DNA of 17,668 nt from Planctomycetota bacterium (GTDB lineage Bacteria; Planctomycetota; Phycisphaerae; FEN-1346): NCBI GenBank assembly GCA_026386995.1, contig JAPLMO010000098.1:1-17668 (forward strand). Direction: 5' to 3'. The notes beneath the pieces are model-generated. The model was not told where the DNA came from and ran no database searches. It saw nothing but the letters and a program-made list of their open reading frames with translations. The position numbers and the translations under genes are program-made. This document shows, in pieces, positions 7,601 to 15,695 of the stretch; the stretch's first letter is position 1, and each line of letters opens with the position of its first letter.

Positions 7601-10600
7601 TTTGATGGTGTATTGGGCGGGTCCACGGCTATTGAGAATAACTTCCGGCTCGTTATGGACGGCAACGGCACGTTTGCAACGGAAAAGAGGAACACGTTGA
7701 CGGGCCCGGTGGTGGTAATCCGTGGTAAGGTCGAGGTCTTGGGCGGGGGTTCGTTACCGCGAGGCACCCCAATCCATAAGAACGGGGTAGGAGCAGAGGC
7801 CGAGGACGGCTCGGGTGCTGATATTATCCCCTGTGAAATTAACGATGAAACAGGGGAAGCGAAGTGGCTTCCGGAGACGGGGCCGGACGGTCCCGGAGAT
7901 GCAAACCTCGGGGGCACCGCGGATGGCGCAGATCAGCCCCCGTCGCCCACCACCGAGGGTGGCGTCGATAATGGGAACTTCTGTGACGCGGACGAGGATG
8001 ATGCCTGCTATGGCGTGAGCCGCGTGTGGTCGAACGCGGGCCAATATGATTCCGGCGACCGCGTGGGCAGCGGTTGGGCCATTGCGCAATGGCCGCAGGT
8101 CCTGGACGCCGGCGGCGGCCGGGTGGTGGTCTCCGGCGGCAGCAACGATCGTCGCTGGTTCGACTATGACTCGATCTTGGAGATCTATTTTCCGCTACTC
8201 TCGAATCTGGATTCGCTCACACGTTCGAGCGGCGAGTTTATCTTGACCGACACCCTCGGCAATGTCACCCGGTTCTTTGATTTCGCTGCGGGAGAGAAGG
8301 GGGGGCAGTTCGAGAGCTACACCGACGCCGGCGGCAACCGCACAGAGGTCACTGAGTACGATGGCGGGAACATCACACAAGTCGTCTGCTACAGGAAAGA
8401 GGCCACCGGGGACGTGGCATTTGACGTGTTCGACTATGAGTACATTACCGAGAGCGAAGATCCCAACGTCGGATGCTTGAGTGCCGTTGAGCACAGTCGG
8501 CCGGGCGTGGGGATTCTTCGCCAACTGATATACGAGTACTACGGGGAGGACGAGGATTTTGGCAGCGTCGGCGACCTCAAGACCGTTGTCACCAAGGACG
8601 GTTCGGACCAGACGCTTGAAACCAAGTATTACCGCTACTACAAGGAAGAAGAGGCGAACGGGTATGCTGGGGCGCTGAAGTATTCCTTCGAGGGGCCCGC
8701 TTTCGCCCGCTTGGCCCATGACTTCGCCGACCCCTTTGAGGCGACGGATACGCAAGTGGCGCCTTATGCGGACTGTTACCAGGAATACGATTCCATGCAC
8801 CGCGTCACCAAGCGGGTCTTGGCCGGCACCGGCAACGACGGCACACAGGGCGGGCAGGCCACCTATACTTACGAATATGAGCTGAATCCCACCACGCCAG
8901 CACTAACCGTTAATGCGTGGCAGTCCAAGACCATAGAGACTCTCCAGGACGGCAACACTAAGACGCTGTACTACAATGCCAACGGGCAGGTGATGCTGGA
9001 CGTCTTTGAGAACGTGCCTACCACCACGAAGTGGTGCACTTTCTACGAGTTCGACGCGCAAGGTCGCCAGGTCCTTGTTGCATACCCGTCGGCCGTCACG
9101 GGGTACAGTGAGGCTTATGCGGCCCTCGTTCATTCTCCCAGTGCCGGCAACTATGAGTTTCTTGACGACGACGCCGGCCTGATCGTGGTTACCGAGTACT
9201 ACGGCGGGACCACCGCGGGGGAGAGTCCTCAGGGCGACCCGATTGTGGGAGGTGTCGATGGCTACTTCCACAGGACGAGTATCAAGCAAGGGGAATTGGG
9301 CACGCGCGCCCTGCAGACCCATGTCGACTATATCGGCCACGCCGCCGGCGGCGTTATGGTCTACCCGGTGTATTCAAGCACTGTCTATCGCGACGAGGTT
9401 CTACCCAGCCAAGATGCCAGCGCCAGTGGCGCCGAGAAGACCACCTACGCCTACTCGTGGGTCGATAACAGCGTTCAGAAGCAATCGATGACGGTCACCC
9501 TGCCGAGCGTTTCCGGTGCTCAGCATGGGTCCGGAACGTCGCACACGACGACCACGGCCTATGACCTGTTCGACCGGCCCACCTGGACGAAAGACGCCGA
9601 TGGTTTCATTTCTCACATGGAGTACGATCCGGATACAGGTGCCGTCATCAAGACGATCACGGATGTTGATACGGACGAGACCGGTGACGAGCCGAATGGC
9701 TGGTCGTCTCCCAATGGCCACCCGCTTCACCTGGTCACGCAATACGAGGTGGATTCCGAAGGGCGGACCACAAAGGTTACGGACCCCAACAACGTTACCT
9801 ATACCGTCTACGACGATATCGACTGTGAAACCCGCGTTTACGCGGGCTGGAACACGTCCACCAACATGCCCACAGGGCCTACAGTGGTCTACCGCGACGA
9901 TCGTGCCCACGGCTACTTTGAAACGCTGACGATAACTGCGAGTCCGCACTTGACCGATGGTCTGCCCGATGGCCAGGAGACCTTTACGATCAGCGACATC
10001 CAGACCCTTTCGCGGTCCTACAAGAACGCCGGTGGCCAAAAGATCTGCGATGACCAGTACTACAGCTTCAGCGGAATCAGTTCGTACTCCGAGGAACCCG
10101 ACCTCGGCAGTTCGGCCTCGAACTACCTTCGGACGGCTTACGGATACGACTCACGGGGCAACCTGGCCCGCATGCAGGATCCCGCGGGCACCATTCGCCG
10201 CACGGTGTACGACGTACAGGGCCGGGCCCTCAGCCAGTGGATTGGCACCGACGACACGCCTCCGTCCGGTACATGGTCGCCCACCAATACTGCCGAGACG
10301 AACCTGGTCCGGACGGCCGCGTATGTTTACGACAACGGCGGCGTGGGCGACGGCAATCTGACTCAGAGCACGGCCTATGCCAGCGATACCGACAGTTTCG
10401 TCACCAACTACAAGTACGATTGGCGAGATCGCCGAACGGGTAGCCGCGGCCCGGACAACGTGGCGACTTTCACTGGCTATGACAACCTCGGAGAAGCCAT
10501 CCTCGTTGAAACCTACGCCGACGCGGACAGCGATTTCGTTATCGACACGGGCGAACTCCGCGCGCAAACTGTGTATGACTACGACAACCTAGGCCGCGTG

Positions 10601-13600
10601 TATAGCACTCAAGTGTACGAGGTAATTTCCGGTATCGCCACCAGTAACTACCTGGCATCCAACGTCTGGTACAATGCCCGTGGCTTGGTCATGAAGACTT
10701 CTGGCCCAGCCAACGTTTTCACGAAGACACAGTATGACGGGGCCTGCCGCGCGACCGCCTCTTATGTCAGTTACGATACCGACGAGGCCGACTACGATGA
10801 GGCCGGCGATGTCGAAGGCGACACTGTCGTTAATGCGTCCTTCACCGTGTACTCTGGCACCAGGGTCAGCCAGACCGAGACGGGTACGTCGTCCGAGAAC
10901 GCCGTGGTTACGCAGAAGTTCTGGTACGATGACGAATGGGACGGCACCGGCGTCGATACGCATCGCCTCACCGGCGTTTCCACCCTCAAACCTTCGGATG
11001 CGTTGGACTACGTCGTAACGAAGTATGAGTACGATAGCGCAGGCCGGCAGAACGTTATCATCCAGCCCGACCCCGACGGCACAGGCCCCCTGTATCCGAC
11101 CCGGGTCGAGACCGCCTACGATAACCTTGGCCGCCCGACTGCCACCCGTATGTACGCGGTGGACGGCACGGAGGAGGAACCCCTCCTCGCCCAGACCTCC
11201 AACACCTACAACAGCGCGGGCCAACTCAGTGCCTCCAGGGTCTATGAGGTCTCCGGCGGCGAGGCAGAAGACTTCCTCGAAACCACGTACGACTACGACG
11301 GCCTTGGCCTTCTGTGCAAGGTCGCCCAGCCCAACGGTGCCTTCACGAAGACCCTCTACAACGCCTACGGCCGCCTCCTGGGCACCTACCTAGGCACCGC
11401 TGAAGGCTGGGACACAGACCCGACGACCCTCGAAGACGACACCATCGTTTCCCAAGCACTGCCGTTCTACGACGCCGCCGGTCGCGTATGGCTGACCCGC
11501 TCCTTCGAGCGCGACGGCACCGGCACCGGCGAACTGACCGCCAGCGACGCCCGCGTCACCTACGCGGTCTCCTGGTTCGACGACCTGGGGCGCACCAAGT
11601 GGGCGGCCGACTACGGCACCAACGGCGGCGACGACGACATCACCAGCCAGACTTACGATTTCGACGGCAACGGCGCGGGCACTAACTACTCCACGGCCGT
11701 CATGGCCACCCGGACCACCGGCTCAGGCGGAAACGTCGATTCCTATATTCTCACGCAGTACCAGTACGATGGTTACGGCCGCAAGAACGTCGTCATCGAC
11801 AATCGCGGCAAGACAACCAAGACCTTCTTCGATGCCTTAGGCCGCAAGACCCACGTCGTCGAAAACTTCACAGACTTCGCCATCGGTTCCGGCGGCAGCG
11901 AAAGCGGCATCGGCGGCGGGGCCAACAACGACCAGGACCGCGTCACCAAGTTCGTCTATAACGATGCTGGCCTCCTTACGCAGCAGATCGCCCTTGCCGC
12001 CAGTTCCGGCAATAATCAGGTCACGACCTACATCTACGCCATCGATCTTGACGGCAACCATGGCGCCTGCCCCGTCCCTGACAACGGCCGCCTCCGCGCC
12101 GTGGTCTACCCCGACTCCAGCGACACCGCCGCCCAGGCTGTCGCTCACCTGAACGCCGACGAGTCCGGCGACTTCTTCGAGACCGCATACAACGCTGCCG
12201 GCCTGACGTCCGCCTCCAGGGACCAGCGCGGCGTTGTCCACACTTACACCTATGACGACCTCGGCCGCCTCGCCAGGGATGCCGCCACGACCATCCCCTC
12301 CGGCGTCGATGACTTCGTCAAGTGCATCACGTACGCCTTCGACGACCTCGGCCGCACCAAGAAGATCACCTCCTGGGAGAATGCCGACGGCACCGGTGCG
12401 ATCCGGAACGAACTGGCGTTCACGTTCGACGGCTGGGGCAATGTCACGAAGAGCCAGCAGTCACACAGCGGCGCAGTAGACACGAACACCCCTGAGGTCG
12501 ATTACGCCTATGCCGACGGCGCCTCCAACAATGTGGCCAAGTACATCCGCCTCTCTTACGTCACGTATCCCGACGGCCGCGTGGTCTACTACAACTACCC
12601 GGATAGCGGCATAGGCGATGCCTTGAGCCGCCTCGGCAACATCGCCTCCACGGATAACGACCCGCAAAGCGCCGATAAGTACGCCGCCTACACCTACATC
12701 GGTGCCGCCGCGGTCGTGCAGGTCGACCATCCGGCCGTCACGGGCGGCCTGACCCTGAGTTACGGCTCTAACCGCACCTACGCCGGCTGGGACCGCTTCG
12801 GTCGCGTCGTGGAGCAGACCTGGAAGGTCAACGGCTCTTCGGTCGATTCCTACCAGTACGGCTACGACCGCAACTCCAACCGTCTGTACCGCAAGAATCT
12901 TCTGAGCGCGGGCTCGGCCCTGAGCGAACTCTACGCGCCAAACGATTCCTCGGAGAACCAGGGGTACGACGGCCTCGACCGCATGAAGGCATGGAGCCGC
13001 GGCGCCCTCGACGGGAGCAACGACAGCATCGCCACGCCCAGTTACTATCAGTCGTTCACGCTCGACACCCTGGGCAACTGGTCCACCCTGAACGACAACG
13101 GGGCCAGCCAGACCCGCACCACCGACGCCGCCAACGAGATCACCGCCGTCAGCGGCAGCGGTAGCGCCAACTGGGTCGACCCGACGTACGACGCCGCCGG
13201 CAACATGACGCTGGCCCCGCGCCCCGGCGACGAGGCTTCGGCCGACGAGGCCCTGTTGTCGGTCTACGACGCGTGGAACCGCCTCACCACGGTCTACAAG
13301 GACTCCAACTCCAACGGCGACCTTGACGTGGAGACCGACGCCCTCATCGCCACGTACGTCTACGACGGCCTCGGCCGCCGCATCCAGAAGAACGTCGAGG
13401 CCGTCGCGGCCGAGAACGGCACGGTCGAAGACTTCACCACCTATACCGAGACCGACCCCAACAGCCGCATCGGCGTCACCGACTCCATGCTCGACGTCAA
13501 CGGCCTTACTTCCAACGAAGACGCATACGTCTACCGCGACCTGGCACCCGACCTCACCAGCGCGAGCGCCGGCACGGCGTCCGCCACCAGCACCTGGTCG

Positions 13601-15343
13601 GGATACCCCGCCTCCAACGCCTTCGACGGCTCCACCACCACTTACTGGTGCAGCGCCAGCGGCGTGACGGACGCCTCCCTCCAGTACGACCTCGGCGACG
13701 GCAACGAGAAGGCGGTCACCAGTTACAAGATCTATCCCTACCCCGCCAATCTCAATTCGGCCCCGAAGAACTGGACGCTCGAGGGCTCCGACGACGGCGT
13801 CAACTGGGCCTCGCCCGCGCTGGACACCCGCTCAAACGTCACATGGAGCACCTCCGAATGGAAGACGTTTGACGGCTTCAGCAACTCCACCGCCTACCGG
13901 TACTACCGGATCCACGTGACGGCGGTCAATGGCGCCACTTTCATCTGCCTGGCCGAACTCGACATCGGCCTGCGGCCGAACGTCAACGCCAGCACCACCT
14001 ACGGTTCCGGCTGGGAGGCATCAAAGGCCGCCGACGGCGGCACGGGCACCTACTGGTGCAGCGTGTCAGGCGACACGACCAACAGTTGGTTCAAGTACGA
14101 CCTTGGCGACGGAAACGCCCAGGCCCTGACCTCTTATCGAATCTATCCGTACACGCCCAACTACCAACTCAGCCCCAAGAACTGGACGTTCGAGGGATCC
14201 AACGACGGCGTCAACTGGGCCTCGCCCGCGTTGGACACCCGCACCAACGTCACCGACTGGTCTGCCGCCTGGAAGGACTTCTCGTTCTCCAACTCCACCG
14301 CCTACCGGTACTACCGACTTCACGTCACCGCCGTCAACGGCGGTTCCTATACCTGCTTCGCCGAACTCGACCTTGGCCTCGCGGCCACGGCCAGCGCCTC
14401 CAGCGTCTACGGCTCCGGATGGGAAGCCTCCCGCGCCTTCGACGATTCCGCCACGACCTACTGGTGCAGCGCCACGGCGCCCAGCACCAGCATTCCCATA
14501 ACGCTGAAGTACGACTTCGGCGCGGGCAACGCCAAGACCGTCGGCGGCTACCGAATCGCCCCGTACACGGCCAACTACGCCCTGGACCCGAAGGACTGGA
14601 CGCTGGAGGGCTCGGACACTGGCGGCAGTTCTGATTGGACCGTGCTGGACGACGTCGACGGCGCAACGTGGTCGAGCGCCGACAGCAAGGTTTTTGCCTT
14701 GGACGCCGAGGCCACCTACCGCATGTACCGCCTGAGCGTGACCGCCGTGGGCCAGGGTGGCGGGTATGTCTCCCTGGCCGAACTCGACCTCACCCCGGCC
14801 CCGGTCGGCCTCTCCTTCCGGTACGACTTCGAGGTCACCCTTCAATCCGCCGGCTCCGGCCGCGCGGCCGTGTGGGCGGCGTCCAACGAGGTGGAGGACC
14901 TCAACCACTGGGGAACCACGCACCAGGCCGTCTCCGTCACGCTCCGCGACGACACCAACGCCCTGGTCCTCACGAACCACGAGGGCTCGGGCAGCGGCTA
15001 CAGCGACACCCATACCGGCGTCGTCCAGGGCACGAAGTACTACCTGAGCGTCAGCCGCCCGACGGCCGACAGCATCGAACTGGCGATCTACTCCAACGCC
15101 GCACGGACGACGCTCCTGGATACCCTCTCGGTCACCGTTAACTCCGGCCGCACGTGGCGGTACCTGTTCGGGGCCGACTCGTACAACAGCGGCAGCGGCT
15201 CCGACACGATCTCCTTCGACGTGGAGGCTGGAGGAGCGGACGGACGGCGACGCCTCGGCCCAGAACCGGTGGGCCCCGCGGTACGTCGATGCCCCGGCCC
15301 ACAGGTGGCGCGACGCGGACGCGAATCCCGGAAACGGCCTTGA
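4652..15343 (+). CDS. Giant LEPR / beta-strand-repeat / RHS / discoidin / LamG-like surface protein, frameshifted near its 3' end
   Basis: The open frame runs from ATG 4613; 4652 is preferred because of purine-rich GAAAGGGCGGGGC upstream and the candidate promoter. ATG 4739 is also possible. Counted from 4613, the order is: triple SCNM motif (26-43), LEPRLLL (58-64), eight autotransporter-associated beta-strand repeats (about 195-1045), Asp/Pro-rich linker, RHS/YD repeats (about 1116-2980; e.g. YTYDDLGRLARD, YVYDGLGRRIQ), three F5/8 type C domains (about 2982-3395) and a LamG-like jelly roll (about 3400-3538). LEPR-XLL proteins of this kind are typical of Planctomycetota surface proteins. There is no PAAR, VgrG or classic signal peptide, so the export route is unclear. 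From 15226 a 65-bp deletion relative to copy 1 makes the last 38 or so codons meaningless. The intended continuation is the frame at 15228-16523. Codon third positions become strongly C/G-biased after about 11 kb. Confidence 0.9.
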   Translation: MRRANHLTSQFQSCNMRQHSCNMEFQSCNMKAGGPEIHPPVLEILEPRLLLTVLYWDPDGNPANNNVDGTCLGGAGNWTTDTQSLSWWDPSNPSVNVAWNNSNADEAVFIGTSCGDTAGPVSLAAGGITAGSITFKTDGYTIQNNTLTLSGGDVTLDGVHNVYATISSVIAGSAGLSVNGWGGLTLNGSNTYTGGTTINDSILTITSSEALPGNVADDGHLCFVTDSSLSYSGDISGDGTVSVGGGGTVTLSGCNTYAGVTYIQGTLVLDGGEYTLPTTTPLSLWGGVVQLNGNSQEVAGLTGGGQIINGSTTPATLTVNYTCTEDVMTFDGILGGTTEEENNFGLTKIGQGTLALAGANTYTGDTVIAEGTLGLAGADDRLLTTTTVILGGEISNTSGILDLGGCNQTVARLRMVGTGTENRVINGGGGTPVLTVNVACETDDFEFDGILGGSGSENGFGLTKEGAGAFFLSGVNTYSGATKIAEGVLRVVLPPDEPDERSLPDSSNLFLAGGVLENNGLASLTRQIGDGAGQIRWLGDGGFSAHDGRFTVTVTGAGGQPLCWGTGSFMPSSLMFGSELTANDEVDFAVSIDLDGNLGIINVVDSYGSLNDSVAMIGGIFGEGSLKKVGAGKLILTAQNSYSGDTTVESGVLAIAGGDNRLPEGTTLALGAESNTAVFALNGFSQKVAGLTGTVTSAVVNGLVGNCTPTLTINYTCTGSVLEFLGVLGDGGEGGDNFGLTKTGEGVQVLSAQGTYTGDTTIEGGILRFTEASYLPDDSHLCLDGGTFESKGVFSRDYGSDAGQVCWHNAGRFSAYGEEVDDKLTVAVDGLGEGAQDFCFGSPYANREVEFTSGMALDGGQLFVQVEDNPNVPTDFATLSGAISSGGHQSDIVKAGDGRLRISGDNGGWNGDTYILGGILELGHDNAIPIDRTVTLAGGSLALDGCRQDVALLVAEGSSVNNRVINGGNERGTLWMNPGGYDQFDGVLGGSTAIENNFRLVMDGNGTFATEKRNTLTGPVVVIRGKVEVLGGGSLPRGTPIHKNGVGAEAEDGSGADIIPCEINDETGEAKWLPETGPDGPGDANLGGTADGADQPPSPTTEGGVDNGNFCDADEDDACYGVSRVWSNAGQYDSGDRVGSGWAIAQWPQVLDAGGGRVVVSGGSNDRRWFDYDSILEIYFPLLSNLDSLTRSSGEFILTDTLGNVTRFFDFAAGEKGGQFESYTDAGGNRTEVTEYDGGNITQVVCYRKEATGDVAFDVFDYEYITESEDPNVGCLSAVEHSRPGVGILRQLIYEYYGEDEDFGSVGDLKTVVTKDGSDQTLETKYYRYYKEEEANGYAGALKYSFEGPAFARLAHDFADPFEATDTQVAPYADCYQEYDSMHRVTKRVLAGTGNDGTQGGQATYTYEYELNPTTPALTVNAWQSKTIETLQDGNTKTLYYNANGQVMLDVFENVPTTTKWCTFYEFDAQGRQVLVAYPSAVTGYSEAYAALVHSPSAGNYEFLDDDAGLIVVTEYYGGTTAGESPQGDPIVGGVDGYFHRTSIKQGELGTRALQTHVDYIGHAAGGVMVYPVYSSTVYRDEVLPSQDASASGAEKTTYAYSWVDNSVQKQSMTVTLPSVSGAQHGSGTSHTTTTAYDLFDRPTWTKDADGFISHMEYDPDTGAVIKTITDVDTDETGDEPNGWSSPNGHPLHLVTQYEVDSEGRTTKVTDPNNVTYTVYDDIDCETRVYAGWNTSTNMPTGPTVVYRDDRAHGYFETLTITASPHLTDGLPDGQETFTISDIQTLSRSYKNAGGQKICDDQYYSFSGISSYSEEPDLGSSASNYLRTAYGYDSRGNLARMQDPAGTIRRTVYDVQGRALSQWIGTDDTPPSGTWSPTNTAETNLVRTAAYVYDNGGVGDGNLTQSTAYASDTDSFVTNYKYDWRDRRTGSRGPDNVATFTGYDNLGEAILVETYADADSDFVIDTGELRAQTVYDYDNLGRVYSTQVYEVISGIATSNYLASNVWYNARGLVMKTSGPANVFTKTQYDGACRATASYVSYDTDEADYDEAGDVEGDTVVNASFTVYSGTRVSQTETGTSSENAVVTQKFWYDDEWDGTGVDTHRLTGVSTLKPSDALDYVVTKYEYDSAGRQNVIIQPDPDGTGPLYPTRVETAYDNLGRPTATRMYAVDGTEEEPLLAQTSNTYNSAGQLSASRVYEVSGGEAEDFLETTYDYDGLGLLCKVAQPNGAFTKTLYNAYGRLLGTYLGTAEGWDTDPTTLEDDTIVSQALPFYDAAGRVWLTRSFERDGTGTGELTASDARVTYAVSWFDDLGRTKWAADYGTNGGDDDITSQTYDFDGNGAGTNYSTAVMATRTTGSGGNVDSYILTQYQYDGYGRKNVVIDNRGKTTKTFFDALGRKTHVVENFTDFAIGSGGSESGIGGGANNDQDRVTKFVYNDAGLLTQQIALAASSGNNQVTTYIYAIDLDGNHGACPVPDNGRLRAVVYPDSSDTAAQAVAHLNADESGDFFETAYNAAGLTSASRDQRGVVHTYTYDDLGRLARDAATTIPSGVDDFVKCITYAFDDLGRTKKITSWENADGTGAIRNELAFTFDGWGNVTKSQQSHSGAVDTNTPEVDYAYADGASNNVAKYIRLSYVTYPDGRVVYYNYPDSGIGDALSRLGNIASTDNDPQSADKYAAYTYIGAAAVVQVDHPAVTGGLTLSYGSNRTYAGWDRFGRVVEQTWKVNGSSVDSYQYGYDRNSNRLYRKNLLSAGSALSELYAPNDSSENQGYDGLDRMKAWSRGALDGSNDSIATPSYYQSFTLDTLGNWSTLNDNGASQTRTTDAANEITAVSGSGSANWVDPTYDAAGNMTLAPRPGDEASADEALLSVYDAWNRLTTVYKDSNSNGDLDVETDALIATYVYDGLGRRIQKNVEAVAAENGTVEDFTTYTETDPNSRIGVTDSMLDVNGLTSNEDAYVYRDLAPDLTSASAGTASATSTWSGYPASNAFDGSTTTYWCSASGVTDASLQYDLGDGNEKAVTSYKIYPYPANLNSAPKNWTLEGSDDGVNWASPALDTRSNVTWSTSEWKTFDGFSNSTAYRYYRIHVTAVNGATFICLAELDIGLRPNVNASTTYGSGWEASKAADGGTGTYWCSVSGDTTNSWFKYDLGDGNAQALTSYRIYPYTPNYQLSPKNWTFEGSNDGVNWASPALDTRTNVTDWSAAWKDFSFSNSTAYRYYRLHVTAVNGGSYTCFAELDLGLAATASASSVYGSGWEASRAFDDSATTYWCSATAPSTSIPITLKYDFGAGNAKTVGGYRIAPYTANYALDPKDWTLEGSDTGGSSDWTVLDDVDGATWSSADSKVFALDAEATYRMYRLSVTAVGQGGGYVSLAELDLTPAPVGLSFRYDFEVTLQSAGSGRAAVWAASNEVEDLNHWGTTHQAVSVTLRDDTNALVLTNHEGSGSGYSDTHTGVVQGTKYYLSVSRPTADSIELAIYSNAARTTLLDTLSVTVNSGRTWRYLFGADSYNSGSGSDTISFDVEAGGADGRRRLGPEPVGPAVRRCPGPQVARRGRESRKRP
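4681..4741 (+). repeat. Three short repeats encoding SCNM at the N-terminus
   Basis: gttccagtcttgtaacatg (4681-4699), cactcctgcaacatg (to 4720) and gttccaatcctgcaacatg (4723-4741) are imperfect copies, each ending in an in-frame ATG. They give SCNM three times in the protein. They may be alternative start sites or a leader regulatory element rather than useful protein sequence. Confidence 0.7.
5194..7746 (+). repeat. Eight autotransporter-associated beta-strand repeats (protein level)
   Basis: Units of the form G-x-G-x-L-x-L-x-G-x-N-T-Y-x-G-x-T-x-I-x-x-G-x-L begin near 5194, 5389, 5699, 6046, 6537, 6880, 7335 and 7661; examples are GTLALAGANTYTGDT and GKLILTAQNSYSGDT. The last two are diverged. 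Such repeats form a long parallel beta-helix stalk in exported proteins. Confidence 0.85.
7960..13550 (+). repeat. RHS/YD-repeat shell region (protein level)
   Basis: Dozens of Y-x-Y-D-x-x-G-R type units cover about 1,860 residues, e.g. YEYDSAGRQ, YDYDNLGRVY, YQYDGYGRKN, YTYDDLGRLA and YGYDRNSNRLY. RHS/YD repeats are known to wind into a hollow beta-cage enclosing the C-terminal toxin. Confidence 0.9.
13557..14795 (+). repeat. Three tandem discoidin (F5/8 type C) domains
   Basis: Three units of about 135-140 residues each contain YWCS, a Y/F-D-L/F-G start, Y-x-I-x-P-Y, P-K-N/D-W-T-x-E-G-S and a final AELDL/I. Borders are about 13557-13972, 13978-14380 and 14386-14795. Units 1 and 2 are close to each other, including long identical DNA stretches; unit 3 is diverged. 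Discoidin domains usually bind carbohydrate or cell surfaces. Confidence 0.85.
15007..15226 (+). repeat. LamG-like module repeat, copy 3 (220 bp, in the giant gene)
   Basis: Nearly identical to 2640-2859 (219/220 by eye), and its last 38 bases are identical to 1-38. In the giant protein it forms the C-terminal two-thirds of a LamG-like domain, from THTGVVQGTKYYLSV to SDTISFDVE. Confidence 0.9.
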
Positions 15344-15695
15344 AGAAACGCTCTACTATTGTCAAGATGCCAACTGGAATGTGACGGCGGTGGTGAGCGC
15401 CGCCGGAAGTGTGGTGGAGCGGTACGTGTACGACCCCTACGGCAAGGCGACGGTGCTGGAGGCCGACTGGTCGGCCGACGCGGACGGCGCATCCGATGTG
15501 GCCAACGCGCGGCTGTTCCAGGGCGACGAGTTGAATGCCGAGACGGGCCTTTACTCGTCTCGCGTGCGGCCGGTTTACCATCCGACGCTGGGCGTCTGGG
15601 CGAGCCGCGACCCTGCGGGCGACGTGGACGGGTCGAACCTGTATCAGTATTGCCGGAGCAATCCCGCAGCCGGCACGGACCCGATGGGCCTGTGC
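15227..15695 (+). repeat. RHS core repeat, copy 3 (469 bp), paired with 104-572
   Basis: It aligns to 104-572 without a gap, with about 16 substitutions counted by eye (about 96.6% identity). Four substitutions fall in the first 75 bases and change LWDP/ALRW to RWAP/AHRW. Parts of it recur at 16869-17096. The repeat ends at DPMGLC, after which copies 1 and 3 share only a few bases. Confidence 0.9.

Noticed and set aside
14066..15013. Reverse-strand open frame (315 codons) opposite the discoidin domains
   Set aside because: Its low-complexity, Gly/Val/Arg-rich product mirrors the GC bias of the true strand; the sense strand has clear discoidin motifs.
15180..15343. Programmed ribosomal frameshift joining the giant protein to the E3 tail
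   Set aside because: The frame change coincides with a 65-bp deletion relative to the other copies and no slippery sequence is evident. A simple shift would still lack the YYYNESWQ strand.
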